NCBI GenBank assembly: GCA_035567895.1 | Contig: DATMPC010000102.1 | Span: forward strand, 108,332-172,331 | Length of the DNA stretch: 64,000 bases | Direction of reading: 5' to 3' | Source of the DNA: Terriglobales bacterium | Lineage (GTDB): Bacteria; Acidobacteriota; Terriglobia; Terriglobales; Acidobacteriaceae | Shown: piece by piece, positions 51,998-59,589 of the stretch | How the letters are laid out: the number at the start of each line of letters is the position of its first letter | How positions within the stretch are numbered: the first letter of the stretch is position 1 | Notes under the pieces: model-generated | Database searches by the model: none | What the model saw: the letters and a program-made list of their open reading frames with translations, nothing else | Told to the model about the DNA's origin: nothing | Made by a program: the position numbers and the translations under genes

Positions 51998-52558
51998 ATG
52001 TGGAAGCCAGCCAACCCCCCAACGTCGAACCAGCCGGGCAATAACAATCCGACTGTCGGCTCGACTCAAACCAAACCGGCGCCTGCTCCGTCTATGGAGA
52101 CGCGTCCGACGCCCGCTGCTGTTGAACCAACTCCGGCCCCGGCCAATCGCAACGCCGTTCTCAACACCCAGGAACAGGCGACGATCGGCAAGAGCCTTGT
52201 CATTAAGGGTGAAGTGACCGGTTCCGAGTCGCTGTACATCGACGGCAAGGTTGAAGGCTCCATTCAACTGCCCGGCAATCGTGTAACCATCGGCCGCAAT
52301 GGTCAGGTCTCGGCCAACATCAATGCCCGCGAAGTGGTCGTGCTCGGCAAAGTCCGCGGTAACCTGAATGCCAGCGATCGCGTGGATATCCGCAACGAAG
52401 GCTCGCTCACCGGCGACGTCGTTGCGCAGCGCATCAGCATCGAAGATGGCGCCTTCTTCAAGGGCGGCATCGACATTCGCAAGCCTGGGCAGCAGAAGAA
52501 CGATTCGAAGGAGCCTGTCTCGATCGAGTCTTCGGCCGTGGCCGCGGCTCGCGCGTAG
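51998..52558 (+). CDS. Bactofilin (polymer-forming cytoskeletal protein)
   Basis: The 186-residue product has a disordered Pro/Thr-rich N-terminus of about 60 residues, then the DUF583 beta-helix (TIGKSLVIKGEVTGSESLYI, DGKVEGSIQLPGNRVTIG, VVVLGKVRGNLNASDRVDI, GSLTGDVVAQRISIEDGAFF). Bactofilins form filaments that help shape or organise the envelope. The charged tail and AGGAGA upstream fit the family. It is followed by a small CxxC protein. Confidence 0.92.
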   Translation: MWKPANPPTSNQPGNNNPTVGSTQTKPAPAPSMETRPTPAAVEPTPAPANRNAVLNTQEQATIGKSLVIKGEVTGSESLYIDGKVEGSIQLPGNRVTIGRNGQVSANINAREVVVLGKVRGNLNASDRVDIRNEGSLTGDVVAQRISIEDGAFFKGGIDIRKPGQQKNDSKEPVSIESSAVAAARA

Positions 52559-52637
52559 TTTTTGATCTATCTGACGGGCCTGTTCCTGCCGCTTGACGGA
52601 TGGGAACAGGCCACGCAGAAGAAAAGGTCGAAGTCAG

Positions 52638-52844
52638 ATGTTGGAAAAATTTCTGCAAGTCTTGTCGCTAAGCTGTCGTCATCGCCACACCTCGAAGCCC
52701 TTCGCGGCAGCCAGCGCCTCCGTCGGACGCAACTCCGACTGGGAGCCGATCGGCCAAGGCGGCCACTACGTCGTTTGTCTCGATTGCGGCCAAAAGTTCG
52801 ATTACGACTGGCGCACGATGCAGGTAGTGCGGAAGGTCAGCTAA
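52638..52844 (+). CDS. Small conserved protein with CxxC motif
   Basis: The 68-residue product contains SCRHRHTSKPF and a later CLDCGQKFDYDW, a likely zinc-binding arrangement. The last two segments (QGGHYVVCLDCGQKF, RTMQVVRKVS) look conserved. The frame extends to 52593. It may be a partner of the bactofilin, from which it is 79 bp away. A bidirectional terminator follows. Confidence 0.65.
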   Translation: MLEKFLQVLSLSCRHRHTSKPFAAASASVGRNSDWEPIGQGGHYVVCLDCGQKFDYDWRTMQVVRKVS

Positions 52845-52910
52845 TCGCAATTTTCGGATGACCCGAAAACGGACTCACCGAGAGGCTTAGCCTAGTTATC
52901 TTCAAAAAGT

Positions 52911-52955
52911 ATCGCGTGCTTCACCTGGCTTGCATTCCAGGATGAGGCACGCGAT
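52911..52955. terminator. Bidirectional intrinsic terminator
   Basis: ATCGCGTGC and GCACGCGAT form a 9-bp stem with an inner CCTGG/CCAGG pairing. TTTTT follows on the plus strand, and on the minus strand ACTTTTTG follows. It ends the bactofilin and CxxC genes and the converging outer-membrane protein gene. Confidence 0.8.
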
Positions 52956-53001
52956 TTTTCTGTGAAACGGGACGGGGAGGGGAACCCCATCCCACACAGG
53001 T

Positions 53002-53559
53002 TTACAGTCCGCGGCCGAACTTCGGGTGGAAGGTCACCCCGAACGACAGCCGGATGTTGTTTTGTGTCTGGCTGCCGAAACGGGTCATGAGGTAGTCGAA
53101 CTGGAAGAGGCGGATCGAAACTACATCCGAAGCCCTCCAGTCATAACCACCGCCGAGAGCCGTAGCGAATGCGTTATCGGAAGCAGAAATGGTCGTGCCC
53201 AGAACGTCGGCACTGACGTTGTCATGCGCGAAGCCGAAGAGGCCGTGAACAAAAACGGCGCCTTTTTCGTTGGGCATCTTGAATTCCGGACCAAACATGT
53301 AGGTGTAGATGGAGTTCTTGGCTCCGTTTTGGGTCTTGTAGCTGCCGTTGATGTCTCCCGAGATGCCGAAAGCCGGGGTCAGCCTCAGTGTCGCCATGCT
53401 CTCCCAACCATTCTGGTTGATAGCATCGGCGCCCTGGCCGGGGTTAAAGCGGGTATAGGAATATCCGCCGAATACGTCTAACTTGTCCGACGACTTCTGC
53501 GCGAAGAGCGAGAAGCTCGTGGCAAGCACAAATAAACTTGCGAACAGGATTTTCCTCAT
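53002..53559 (-). CDS. Outer-membrane beta-barrel protein
   Basis: The 185-residue protein has a signal peptide (MRKILFASLFVLATSFSLFAQ) and a small OmpA/OmpX-like eight-strand barrel (DVFGGYSYTRFN, GISGDINGSYKTQNG, ALGGGYDWRASDVVSIRLFQ) with alternating residues. GGAGG upstream fits ATG at 53559. The function is structural or unknown. Confidence 0.8.
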   Translation of the reverse strand: MRKILFASLFVLATSFSLFAQKSSDKLDVFGGYSYTRFNPGQGADAINQNGWESMATLRLTPAFGISGDINGSYKTQNGAKNSIYTYMFGPEFKMPNEKGAVFVHGLFGFAHDNVSADVLGTTISASDNAFATALGGGYDWRASDVVSIRLFQFDYLMTRFGSQTQNNIRLSFGVTFHPKFGRGL

Positions 53560-53881
53560 AAACCTGGTTCCTCCAGTGGCGAACAAAGATTTGTTCGAGC
53601 TAAATTTTCCCGGGGTGTTAGCGGCAAAGATAAGCTGTGTGGAAACAGTGGAAAAGAGTCCTATAGACCATTGCGTAATCCCGGACTTCGGTAATGTTAG
53701 AGTTCAGATAACGCACGGATTATGCCATAAGCGGCTTATATTCAGTAGATTGCATGGATTGGGCATAGGACATTCAGAGGCCACTCATCTTGGGACTACT
53801 ATCGTCGTTGTTAGTTCTAACAGGCTGAAATCGCTCCACTTTTGGGAAGGGCCAAATATCTCAGGCACGGTTGACGGTGAT

Positions 53882-54271
53882 CTATATACAGCCGTGCTGA
53901 GAACGGAATTGGATGATCTTGCGGCGATCGCGCTTCGAAGGCCGCCTTTCGGGAGCAGGAGTGAAAACCTTCATAGCCTTGCGCTCTTCTATCGCCTTCA
54001 TGCGTGCTTCACGACTTGAGTCGGTCTCACGATAGAGGGTTTGAGCTAACGCGGCCGGACCGCGAATTTCACTGAGAAGGAGCACCTCAACCTGAAACTC
54101 CCCAGAATCAGTTCGAATTTGCAGAAGCTCTCCTACACGAACCGCGCGCGCAGGTTTGGCAGGCTGAGAGTTGGACTGAATCCTGCCAAGCTCACAGGCA
54201 CGCGCAGCTAAAGCACGCGTCTTGAAGAATCTCGCTGCCCAAAGCCACTTATCGATTCGTACGCCAGTCAT
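53882..54271 (-). CDS. hslR: S4-domain RNA-binding protein (Hsp15-like)
   Basis: The 129-residue protein starts MTGVRIDKWLWAARFFKTRA, the S4 motif of Hsp15, followed by ARACELGRIQSNSQPAKPAR and a basic tail (ERRPSKRDRRKIIQF). Hsp15 binds stalled large ribosomal subunits carrying nascent chains. I chose the ATG at 54271 because it opens the domain; the frame runs to 54370. It is next to the large structured RNA region. Confidence 0.85.
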   Translation of the reverse strand: MTGVRIDKWLWAARFFKTRALAARACELGRIQSNSQPAKPARAVRVGELLQIRTDSGEFQVEVLLLSEIRGPAALAQTLYRETDSSREARMKAIEERKAMKVFTPAPERRPSKRDRRKIIQFRSQHGCI

Positions 54272-54385
54272 GGTTTGCGATGAGTTGATTGTACTGAGGC
54301 AGGAGTTACTTGGGGGGGAGCCCAACGTGAGCGAGGCACTATCGGACGACCCAGCTAAGCTATCTGTCACGAGCGTGCTCCAGCA

Positions 54386-54477
54386 GTACCGGCGGCAGTA
54401 GCCGCCGGGTCAGCGAGGGACGACCGAGCTGTGTTCGCTGCGCTCCCACTAAGCCAGCGGCCCGCCGCCGCCGGTAC
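54386..54477. repeat. GC-rich inverted repeat
   Basis: GTACCGGCGGC (54386-54396) and GCCGCCGGTAC (54467-54477) are perfect arms; GCCGCCGGG and CCCGCCGCC lie inside. It is an intergenic palindrome between the S4-domain gene and the terminator of the structured RNA. Confidence 0.6.
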
Positions 54478-54516
54478 CGATGTCGTACCAATCGCTTATT
54501 GCTTATCAAAAACAAT

Positions 54517-54548
54517 CACGGCCTGCATCCTTGCGAATGCAGGCCGTG
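54517..54548 (-). terminator. Intrinsic terminator of the structured RNA
   Basis: On the minus strand CACGGCCTGCAT pairs perfectly with ATGCAGGCCGTG around an 8-base loop, then ATTGTTTTTG follows. It lies nine bases after the 3' strand of the closing helix of the RNA. There is no minus-strand protein gene upstream that would need it. Confidence 0.85.
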
Positions 54549-56029
54549 GAATGTGGTGAGATGTCCTCTTTCGAGCTGGCCGACTCTGTTGCCAAAACCG
54601 GCTGCTCACACAATCCGGTGAATTTGTCACTCATCGTGCCCCCTTCCGTTACCGGAAGTTTTACGCTGAAACACGCCTTGCGACGTCTTCCTGCGAGTGC
54701 CCGAGGAGCGAAGCCTGTTGCCTGATTTCGACAGGCCGTCCACCGATTCGCTGCTCTTTGTTATCCCTCGCCCTCTCGGGTCTGAGATAGGGCCACAGAC
54801 GATCCGAAAAACTTTCGTCTTCCAGTGTTTCTGTGGTCTCTAGGCTGGCCCGTCTATTTCAGCGGCTTTCGCCACTGAAGAACTGCCAGTCTTGCAGGCC
54901 ATCTGGATTGCAGATGAGCTTTCGCTCACCCAGCATCACAGTTGGTCTTTCGCCGATTGTCCGTCGTGACTTGCGCCACGCTGTTAAGGTCAACCGGGCT
55001 TTTGCCTTGCATGATTCCGCACTCGACTCGCGCCAAATGGTTCGTCATGCCTGGACTTGCCGAACAGCTTCGTCCCTAAATTTCCGATTCCAAGCGAACC
55101 CGGACTCAGTTTCGGCGAAGCTGCCATCATCAATCGCCGCCTTCGTCCCGACTCTTCGGGACGCCTTCGACCGACTGACAACCGCAAAACCCGCTTTGAC
55201 TTACGTCATGCGCTGGGTTGCGATTTTATTGCCGTGATCAGCAGAACGCTTCCGCAATCTGCTCGTGCAACTCGCCCTTGCGGGCTGCTACTCGCGTATT
55301 CCTTTTCGGGAATATCGAATCCATTGCAATCACTGTTTCCAGCATGACTGCAACTTGCTGCCGACTTGCGCCGGCAACTGCGGCAACTTGGCTGTGATGC
55401 AGAGTTTTGAATCAAGCTTGCGCCTAACTCAAAAACCTCCGTCCACAGTGCTGATCTCTTCTGCCTGCAGAAGCTTCGAGAATGCGCTTCGGTTGCCCTC
55501 TAGCGCGCTCCCGCATGAAGCGCAGCTTACGCCGGTCTTCATGCTTGCAGGTTGGCGAACTTGCCGACTTACGCCGCCTTGTTCTCACAGGATGAAGCCG
55601 TGAAGCCTCAACCCGTTTTCAACCTGCCGGAACTTTCGGATGTCGAAGACTTGCGCCTCCGATTTTCCTAGCACCATCTTCGCAGTCTTTTGAACTGCAC
55701 TTCCGGTGCGATTCCGTTGGCTTCCGGTCTCAAGCGGTTATTCGCCGCCTGATTCCTTACACCCGACAACAACTTACGCTGCCGCCGTTTGCTTGCCCGT
55801 CTGCATCTTCGATTTCAGCAACCGATCACTTTCCAACTTTCGTTGTGTGCGACCGGCCCTTGTTCGATTGAACTCTCGACCTCGTCTCGCGTCAGAACCG
55901 GCCTTGCGGCCTGTTCCTCTCCGACGAAGCTGCGGGCCCAACCGATTGTTTCAAGCTTTAGGTCCCCTTGCGGAAATCTCAGCTTTGAAACTCAGGCTCG
56001 AGCGATTCAGGACATCTCACGCTCGCGTG
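54517..56029 (-). ncRNA. Predicted large structured non-coding RNA, about 1.5 kb
   Basis: No protein frame with ordinary character exists here in either strand. Read on the minus strand it contains at least sixteen hairpins closed by C-G and capped by GNRA loops (GAAA, GCAA, GTAA), including 54643-54658, 54673-54686, 54858-54879, 54915-54928, 54966-54979, 55197-55208, 55274-55285, 55361-55374, 55523-55534, 55645-55660, 55770-55781, 55834-55845 and 55895-55916. GU pairs keep stems intact in several. The ends pair: GTGAGATGTCCT (56020-56009) with AGGACATCTCAC (54567-54556), and TCGAGC (56001-55996) with GCTCGA (54576-54571). A promoter and a terminator bracket it. The architecture recalls ornate large RNAs (OLE, GOLLD, ROOL), but size and motifs match none I know. 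Function unknown. Confidence 0.8.
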
Positions 56030-56519
56030 TTAGGGAATTTACTCTTTTCAGAAATACGAGCAAGCGAAATACGCGCCGATTTTGTGGGTTTCCTGTTTAA
56101 AAGTGGTCCCTCTTGTGGAGTTTCGTGGAAAAGGTGTTAGCCCTTCTGTTGGTGCACAAATTCTTGTGCGAGATCTAGCAAGCTGCGAGATCACAAGCGG
56201 ACAATTCTCTGGGCGAATAGATCGGGATATCCTCGGCCCGACGTCGCACTATGAAATCGCCTGGCGCACCTGCCGGATGTTTCCGCGTGGATTCCACTCG
56301 TTGTAGGGGAATCCGAGACTGCACGGTCATAGAGACGACAACCCGCGCGAGGGCGCGCGTCGGTCCCTTTTTCTAAGTTCTTTGTTGTTTTGTACGGTTT
56401 TCCGAACAAACTGCGCCTGAGAGCGGTCAGCGCATCAATCCACGCGATGATGGCAGAACGTTTTTCTAAATCTCTCCGCGCGAAACGGCGCGGAGATTTC
56501 CAGGGAAGAAGCCAAATTC
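56030..56519. other. Gap between the structured RNA and the receiver-Fis gene
   Basis: No gene is seen. At 56468-56499 AAATCTC-T-CCGCGC pairs with GCGCGGAGATTT around GAAACG, 20 bp before the GTG of the next gene; this may be a leader hairpin. A GC-rich stretch (CCCGCGCGAGGGCGCGCG) lies at 56342-56359. Confidence 0.4.
56036..56063 (-). promoter_or_regulatory. Candidate sigma-70 promoter of the structured RNA
   Basis: On the minus strand TTGCTC (56058-56063) and TAAATT (56036-56041) are 16 bases apart. The start of transcription would fall about eight bases before the 5' strand of the closing helix. Weaker than consensus, but well placed. Confidence 0.5.
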
Positions 56520-57107
56520 GTGGACCGCAAACCCGAGTTGTTGCTTGCTGACGTTGATGAACGAACTCGAACGCTCTGCCGCCACGTTGCCGAGGAGCTG
56601 AATTGCGAGCTTGTGATCGTATCCGACCACGATGCAGTCCTGAGCATGGTGCGGCGTGGCAGCTTCTCCGCCGTACTTCTCGACGCCAAATTGATTCCTG
56701 ATTCGCTGCAACTGCTGTCGGAGATCAAGGCGAGCTCAGCCAGAATCGAAGTAATCCTGATCGAGGAAAACGCGACCGCCCCTTCCGCGGTCCGATCGAT
56801 CAAGGCCGGTTTTTCTGATTATCTTGAGAAGCCGTTAGACATGGAAACACTGGAGCGGTCAATCGAGGAAGCCCTGAAGTCTTACCAGAGCTTCCAGCCT
56901 TCTATTCCTACTTTGGAACAACTCGAAAGACAGGCCATCGAGCAGGCGATGGCGCAGGCGGAAGGGGACAAGATTGAAGCCGCGCGCCTGCTCTCGATTG
57001 GTAAGACAACCCTGTATCGCAAGCTGAGGCAATACGGAAACTATTCCCGGAAGCACCGCGGGCCGGCCCGTCACGCCGCTAGAAGCGTCGTGAGTAGGCC
57101 GCAATGA
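56520..57107 (+). CDS. Response regulator with receiver and Fis-type HTH
   Basis: The 195-residue protein starts at a GTG. The receiver domain has LLLADVDERTR, phospho-acceptor Asp55 in SAVLLDAKLIPDS, and YLEKPLD for the conserved Lys. The C-terminal Fis-type helix-turn-helix reads AIEQAMAQAEGDKIEAARLL and SIGKTTLYRKLRQYG. There is no sigma-54 AAA+ domain, so it resembles the short PrrA/ActR type. The partner kinase is not adjacent. Its 3' end overlaps the converging outer-membrane gene by 29 bp. Confidence 0.85.
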   Translation: MDRKPELLLADVDERTRTLCRHVAEELNCELVIVSDHDAVLSMVRRGSFSAVLLDAKLIPDSLQLLSEIKASSARIEVILIEENATAPSAVRSIKAGFSDYLEKPLDMETLERSIEEALKSYQSFQPSIPTLEQLERQAIEQAMAQAEGDKIEAARLLSIGKTTLYRKLRQYGNYSRKHRGPARHAARSVVSRPQ

Positions 57108-58176
57108 TCGTGTAGTCGGCGAAGGCAGCGTCGCCGTGGGTGTGGTTTTGAATATCCGCGGTGCTGATCTTTCGATTCCTCTCCATTGCCCAGGGAGCGG
57201 TTACGTTCAGCGTGTTCTTGCCATAGGAGAACGCCAGGCCCGGCTCGATTGAAATTACATATCCCGGACGCCGGAACCCGTTGCTGGCGCCGAAGGCATC
57301 TCGCACCGGCACCCCTTCCATTCTGCCGCCAAGGCTCAACGCCAGATTGCGAACCTTCGGCACATTGTGCGAAAACCCACCGCGCCAGAGGTATTGATCC
57401 GTCACGGACATTACGTCCTCATGCGGCGCGCTGCGGAAGGTCTTTACGCCGTTGGTATCACGCGGATTAAACAGCCACGAGCCGGTGAAGTAGAGCATGG
57501 TGTGGAAATACACTTCGCGATAAGCCTGCGTCGCCAGCGTGAATCCCCAACTTCCGTCCCCGGGCTGGATGGATTGGTCGAAGTTGCGTGTCTGCCTGGT
57601 GCCATTGGCCAGAATCGTGGTGCCTTGGGCGTCGTTGATGCCGGTCGGCATCTTGAGCGCCATGGAAAAGGCGATATTGCCGTGACTCTCTGTCGGTGGA
57701 CGAAATACCCACGCCTGCACCCCGGCGGTAATGTCACCGATTCCACCCACGCGCGAGACATTCACGTTGCCCTGCTGACGGCGCGTCGCCGTCATCGCGG
57801 GTATATCTCCAACGATGCTGAACCGCGGCGTCAACTGATAGTTGAACGAGAGATCGTACAGATTCACGTGGTTCTGAACTTGGTTGTGCAAGATAGCCCG
57901 GCGGACCTGATAGTCGGTGCCAACGTAGTGCGCGTAAGAGCTATAAGTGCGGAATCCCACGGTGACCGTCAGATTGTGAAGCCTGTCGATCCAACTCCCG
58001 CCGTGAAAAGGCTGCACCTGATTGGTCGGATCCAAGCCGGAAACCAATGGCTGTTCGACATGGGCTGCTACGCAGCCTTGTCCGACTGCAGGCACGGAGA
58101 GTGCGGACAAAAAGAGCATGCCAGTAGCCAAGACAAGTGCCTTCAAGAGATTCTTGCTAATGGAGGTGCGGTTCAT
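57079..58176 (-). CDS. Outer-membrane protein (transporter-like beta-barrel)
   Basis: The 365-residue product has a signal peptide (LLKALVLATGMLFLSALSVPAVGQG) and a barrel-like domain of alternating residues (HNLTVTVGFRTYSSY, NYQLTPRFSIVGDIP, GNIAFSMALKMPTGIND, VYFHTMLYFTGSWLF, RRPGYVISIEPGLAFSYGKN) with a terminal Phe (AAYSRRF). It resembles outer-membrane proteins of the MetA-pathway phenol-degradation/transporter-like type. Cargo unknown. Confidence 0.75.
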   Translation of the reverse strand: MNRTSISKNLLKALVLATGMLFLSALSVPAVGQGCVAAHVEQPLVSGLDPTNQVQPFHGGSWIDRLHNLTVTVGFRTYSSYAHYVGTDYQVRRAILHNQVQNHVNLYDLSFNYQLTPRFSIVGDIPAMTATRRQQGNVNVSRVGGIGDITAGVQAWVFRPPTESHGNIAFSMALKMPTGINDAQGTTILANGTRQTRNFDQSIQPGDGSWGFTLATQAYREVYFHTMLYFTGSWLFNPRDTNGVKTFRSAPHEDVMSVTDQYLWRGGFSHNVPKVRNLALSLGGRMEGVPVRDAFGASNGFRRPGYVISIEPGLAFSYGKNTLNVTAPWAMERNRKISTADIQNHTHGDAAFADYTIIAAYSRRF

Positions 58177-58298
58177 GGAAACTCCAGGCAGCAGACTTTT
58201 GTTTCAGTCACCAATCTGCGATGCGGCAGTACATCGTATGTAGCTGGTGCAGACAATAATGCAAATGCATTATTGGGACGACATGTACATTGAAGACC

Positions 58299-58835
58299 AT
58301 GGAATCGACTCGACGTCGCCTGCTGGCCTTATCGGTCCTCGCGGTTTTGCTCCTGACTAACTGCTCTGCCTTTGCAAGAAACGTTCGCAAGCTCAGCCTG
58401 CGTGATCTCGAGGGCGACAAAGTCCGAATGTCGGACTACCAGGGGCGAATCGTGGTTCTTAACTTCTGGGCCACGTGGTGTGGGCCATGCAAGGAAGAAC
58501 TTCCGCGTCTCGGAATAATGGCGCAGGACTATGCCTCGAAGAACGTGGCGTTTGTCCTGGCCTCGATCGACGAGCAAAAGAACTTGCCCGCTGTCCACGA
58601 TTACGTGACGCAGCAAAAGATCGCTTTGCCTGTGTGGGTTGGGGCGACGGTTGATCTGTTGGAACAGCTCTCGGGCATCAATGTAGTTCCTGCCACCCTG
58701 ATCATCGATGAAAAAGGTGAGATTGTTCGTGCTATCAACGGCGAAGCCCGCGAAGAAGATGTAAAGGAAGCCGTAGACTGGCTCTTAAACGGAAAGAATG
58801 GGCAGGCGCCCACGGAGCGCGTGAAACGGTATTGA
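58299..58835 (+). CDS. TlpA-like thiol-disulfide oxidoreductase
   Basis: The 178-residue protein has an N-terminal leader (LLALSVLAVLLLTNCSAFAR) whose LTNC fits a lipobox. The redoxin domain has LNFWATWCGPCKEELPRL with the CxxC active site and VVPATLIIDEKGEIV with the cis-Pro. It probably reduces periplasmic disulfides, for example during cytochrome maturation. The TTG at 58290 is an alternative start. It is divergent from the outer-membrane protein gene. Confidence 0.88.
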   Translation: MESTRRRLLALSVLAVLLLTNCSAFARNVRKLSLRDLEGDKVRMSDYQGRIVVLNFWATWCGPCKEELPRLGIMAQDYASKNVAFVLASIDEQKNLPAVHDYVTQQKIALPVWVGATVDLLEQLSGINVVPATLIIDEKGEIVRAINGEAREEDVKEAVDWLLNGKNGQAPTERVKRY

Positions 58836-58882
58836 GAACACATAGAGACGCAGCATTCCGCGTCTGTACCGAACAAAAAAAT

Positions 58883-58902
58883 TCCCGCCTGCTGAGGCGG
58901 GA
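58883..58902 (-). terminator. Orphan intrinsic terminator on the minus strand
   Basis: TCCCGCCT and AGGCGGGA form a perfect 8-bp stem with loop CAGC (minus strand), and AATTTTTTTG follows. There is no minus-strand gene upstream, because 58902-60944 is occupied by plus-strand genes. It could end an antisense or small RNA starting near 59060. Confidence 0.6.
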
Positions 58903-59067
58903 TCGATTCGATAGGGTGATCACAATGTAGCCGCCGGCTCCTGGCTGCACCATAGTGTTTTTGTAGTATCGTGCTCCTAATCTAAAAGGATTACATACGT
59001 TTGGGCTGTATTCATCGGCACAGACCGGCCTTGATATCTGTCTCCAGTCAAATCGCGTGAGGTGAGG

Positions 59068-59589
59068 ATGAAGCGTTTGAAGAGAATCATTTTGTGCGTC
59101 GCCGTACTGCTCGCCGGTTCCGCAGCGCAGACCGCAAGCAGTAAAGGCGTCATTCTGGTATCAGAGCAGCGTTTGAAACAGCTACTTCCTGCAACCGTCT
59201 TCATTGACGGCGAGAACGTGCCCACTCAGGAACGCAATGCCGCTCTGGTCCAACTGCCCGATGGAAAGATCTTGCTTGCCAGCCTGGTCGACACGGCTGG
59301 CTATAGCTCTGCCTACCAGCAGAAGTACGCTGGTGTTCTGCTGTCCCAAACTGGATTCGCCATCGGTTCGAAGAACTTCGCTGCCGGAGCTTACGCCATC
59401 GGTCAGAAGAAAAACGGCGAATCGGTCACCATGTACGTGTACAACCTCGGCGGAGAACAATTGGCTGAGCTTCCCACAGAGAAGCAGGAAAACCTGCGGC
59501 CGTTGAAGCCTCTTCAGGTGATCGCCGCTGCCGACGGATCAGCGCGGCTGTACCTTGGGCCGTACTACCTTTCTCTTGCAGGTCGGTAG
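59068..59589 (+). CDS. Secreted hypothetical protein
   Basis: The 173-residue product has a signal peptide (RIILCVAVLLAGSAAQTAS) and a soluble domain with repeated small strands (GVILVSEQRLKQLLPATVF, VQLPDGKILLASLVDTAGYS, LLSQTGFAIGSKNFAAGAYA, GSARLYLGPYYLSLAGR). Family not recognised. Its stop overlaps the GTG of the histidine kinase gene by one base, which suggests it senses or modulates a signal for that kinase; this is inference. Confidence 0.68.
   Translation: MKRLKRIILCVAVLLAGSAAQTASSKGVILVSEQRLKQLLPATVFIDGENVPTQERNAALVQLPDGKILLASLVDTAGYSSAYQQKYAGVLLSQTGFAIGSKNFAAGAYAIGQKKNGESVTMYVYNLGGEQLAELPTEKQENLRPLKPLQVIAAADGSARLYLGPYYLSLAGR

Noticed and set aside
54833..55237. 134-codon plus-strand frame
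   Set aside because: It lies inside the structured RNA region, lacks a ribosome-binding site and has no protein-like composition; the GNRA hairpins explain the sequence better.
54517..56029. Group I or group II intron as an explanation for the structured region
   Set aside because: I found no GUGYG start, no domain V-like hairpin and no intron-encoded protein frame. A dedicated model search would be needed to exclude it fully.
55706..56140. 144-codon plus-strand frame
   Set aside because: Same reasons as the neighbouring frame: no start signals, odd composition, and overlap with the hairpin array and the end helix.
57367..58293. 308-codon plus-strand frame
   Set aside because: It is antisense to the outer-membrane protein at 57079-58176, which has a signal peptide and barrel pattern; this frame shows neither.
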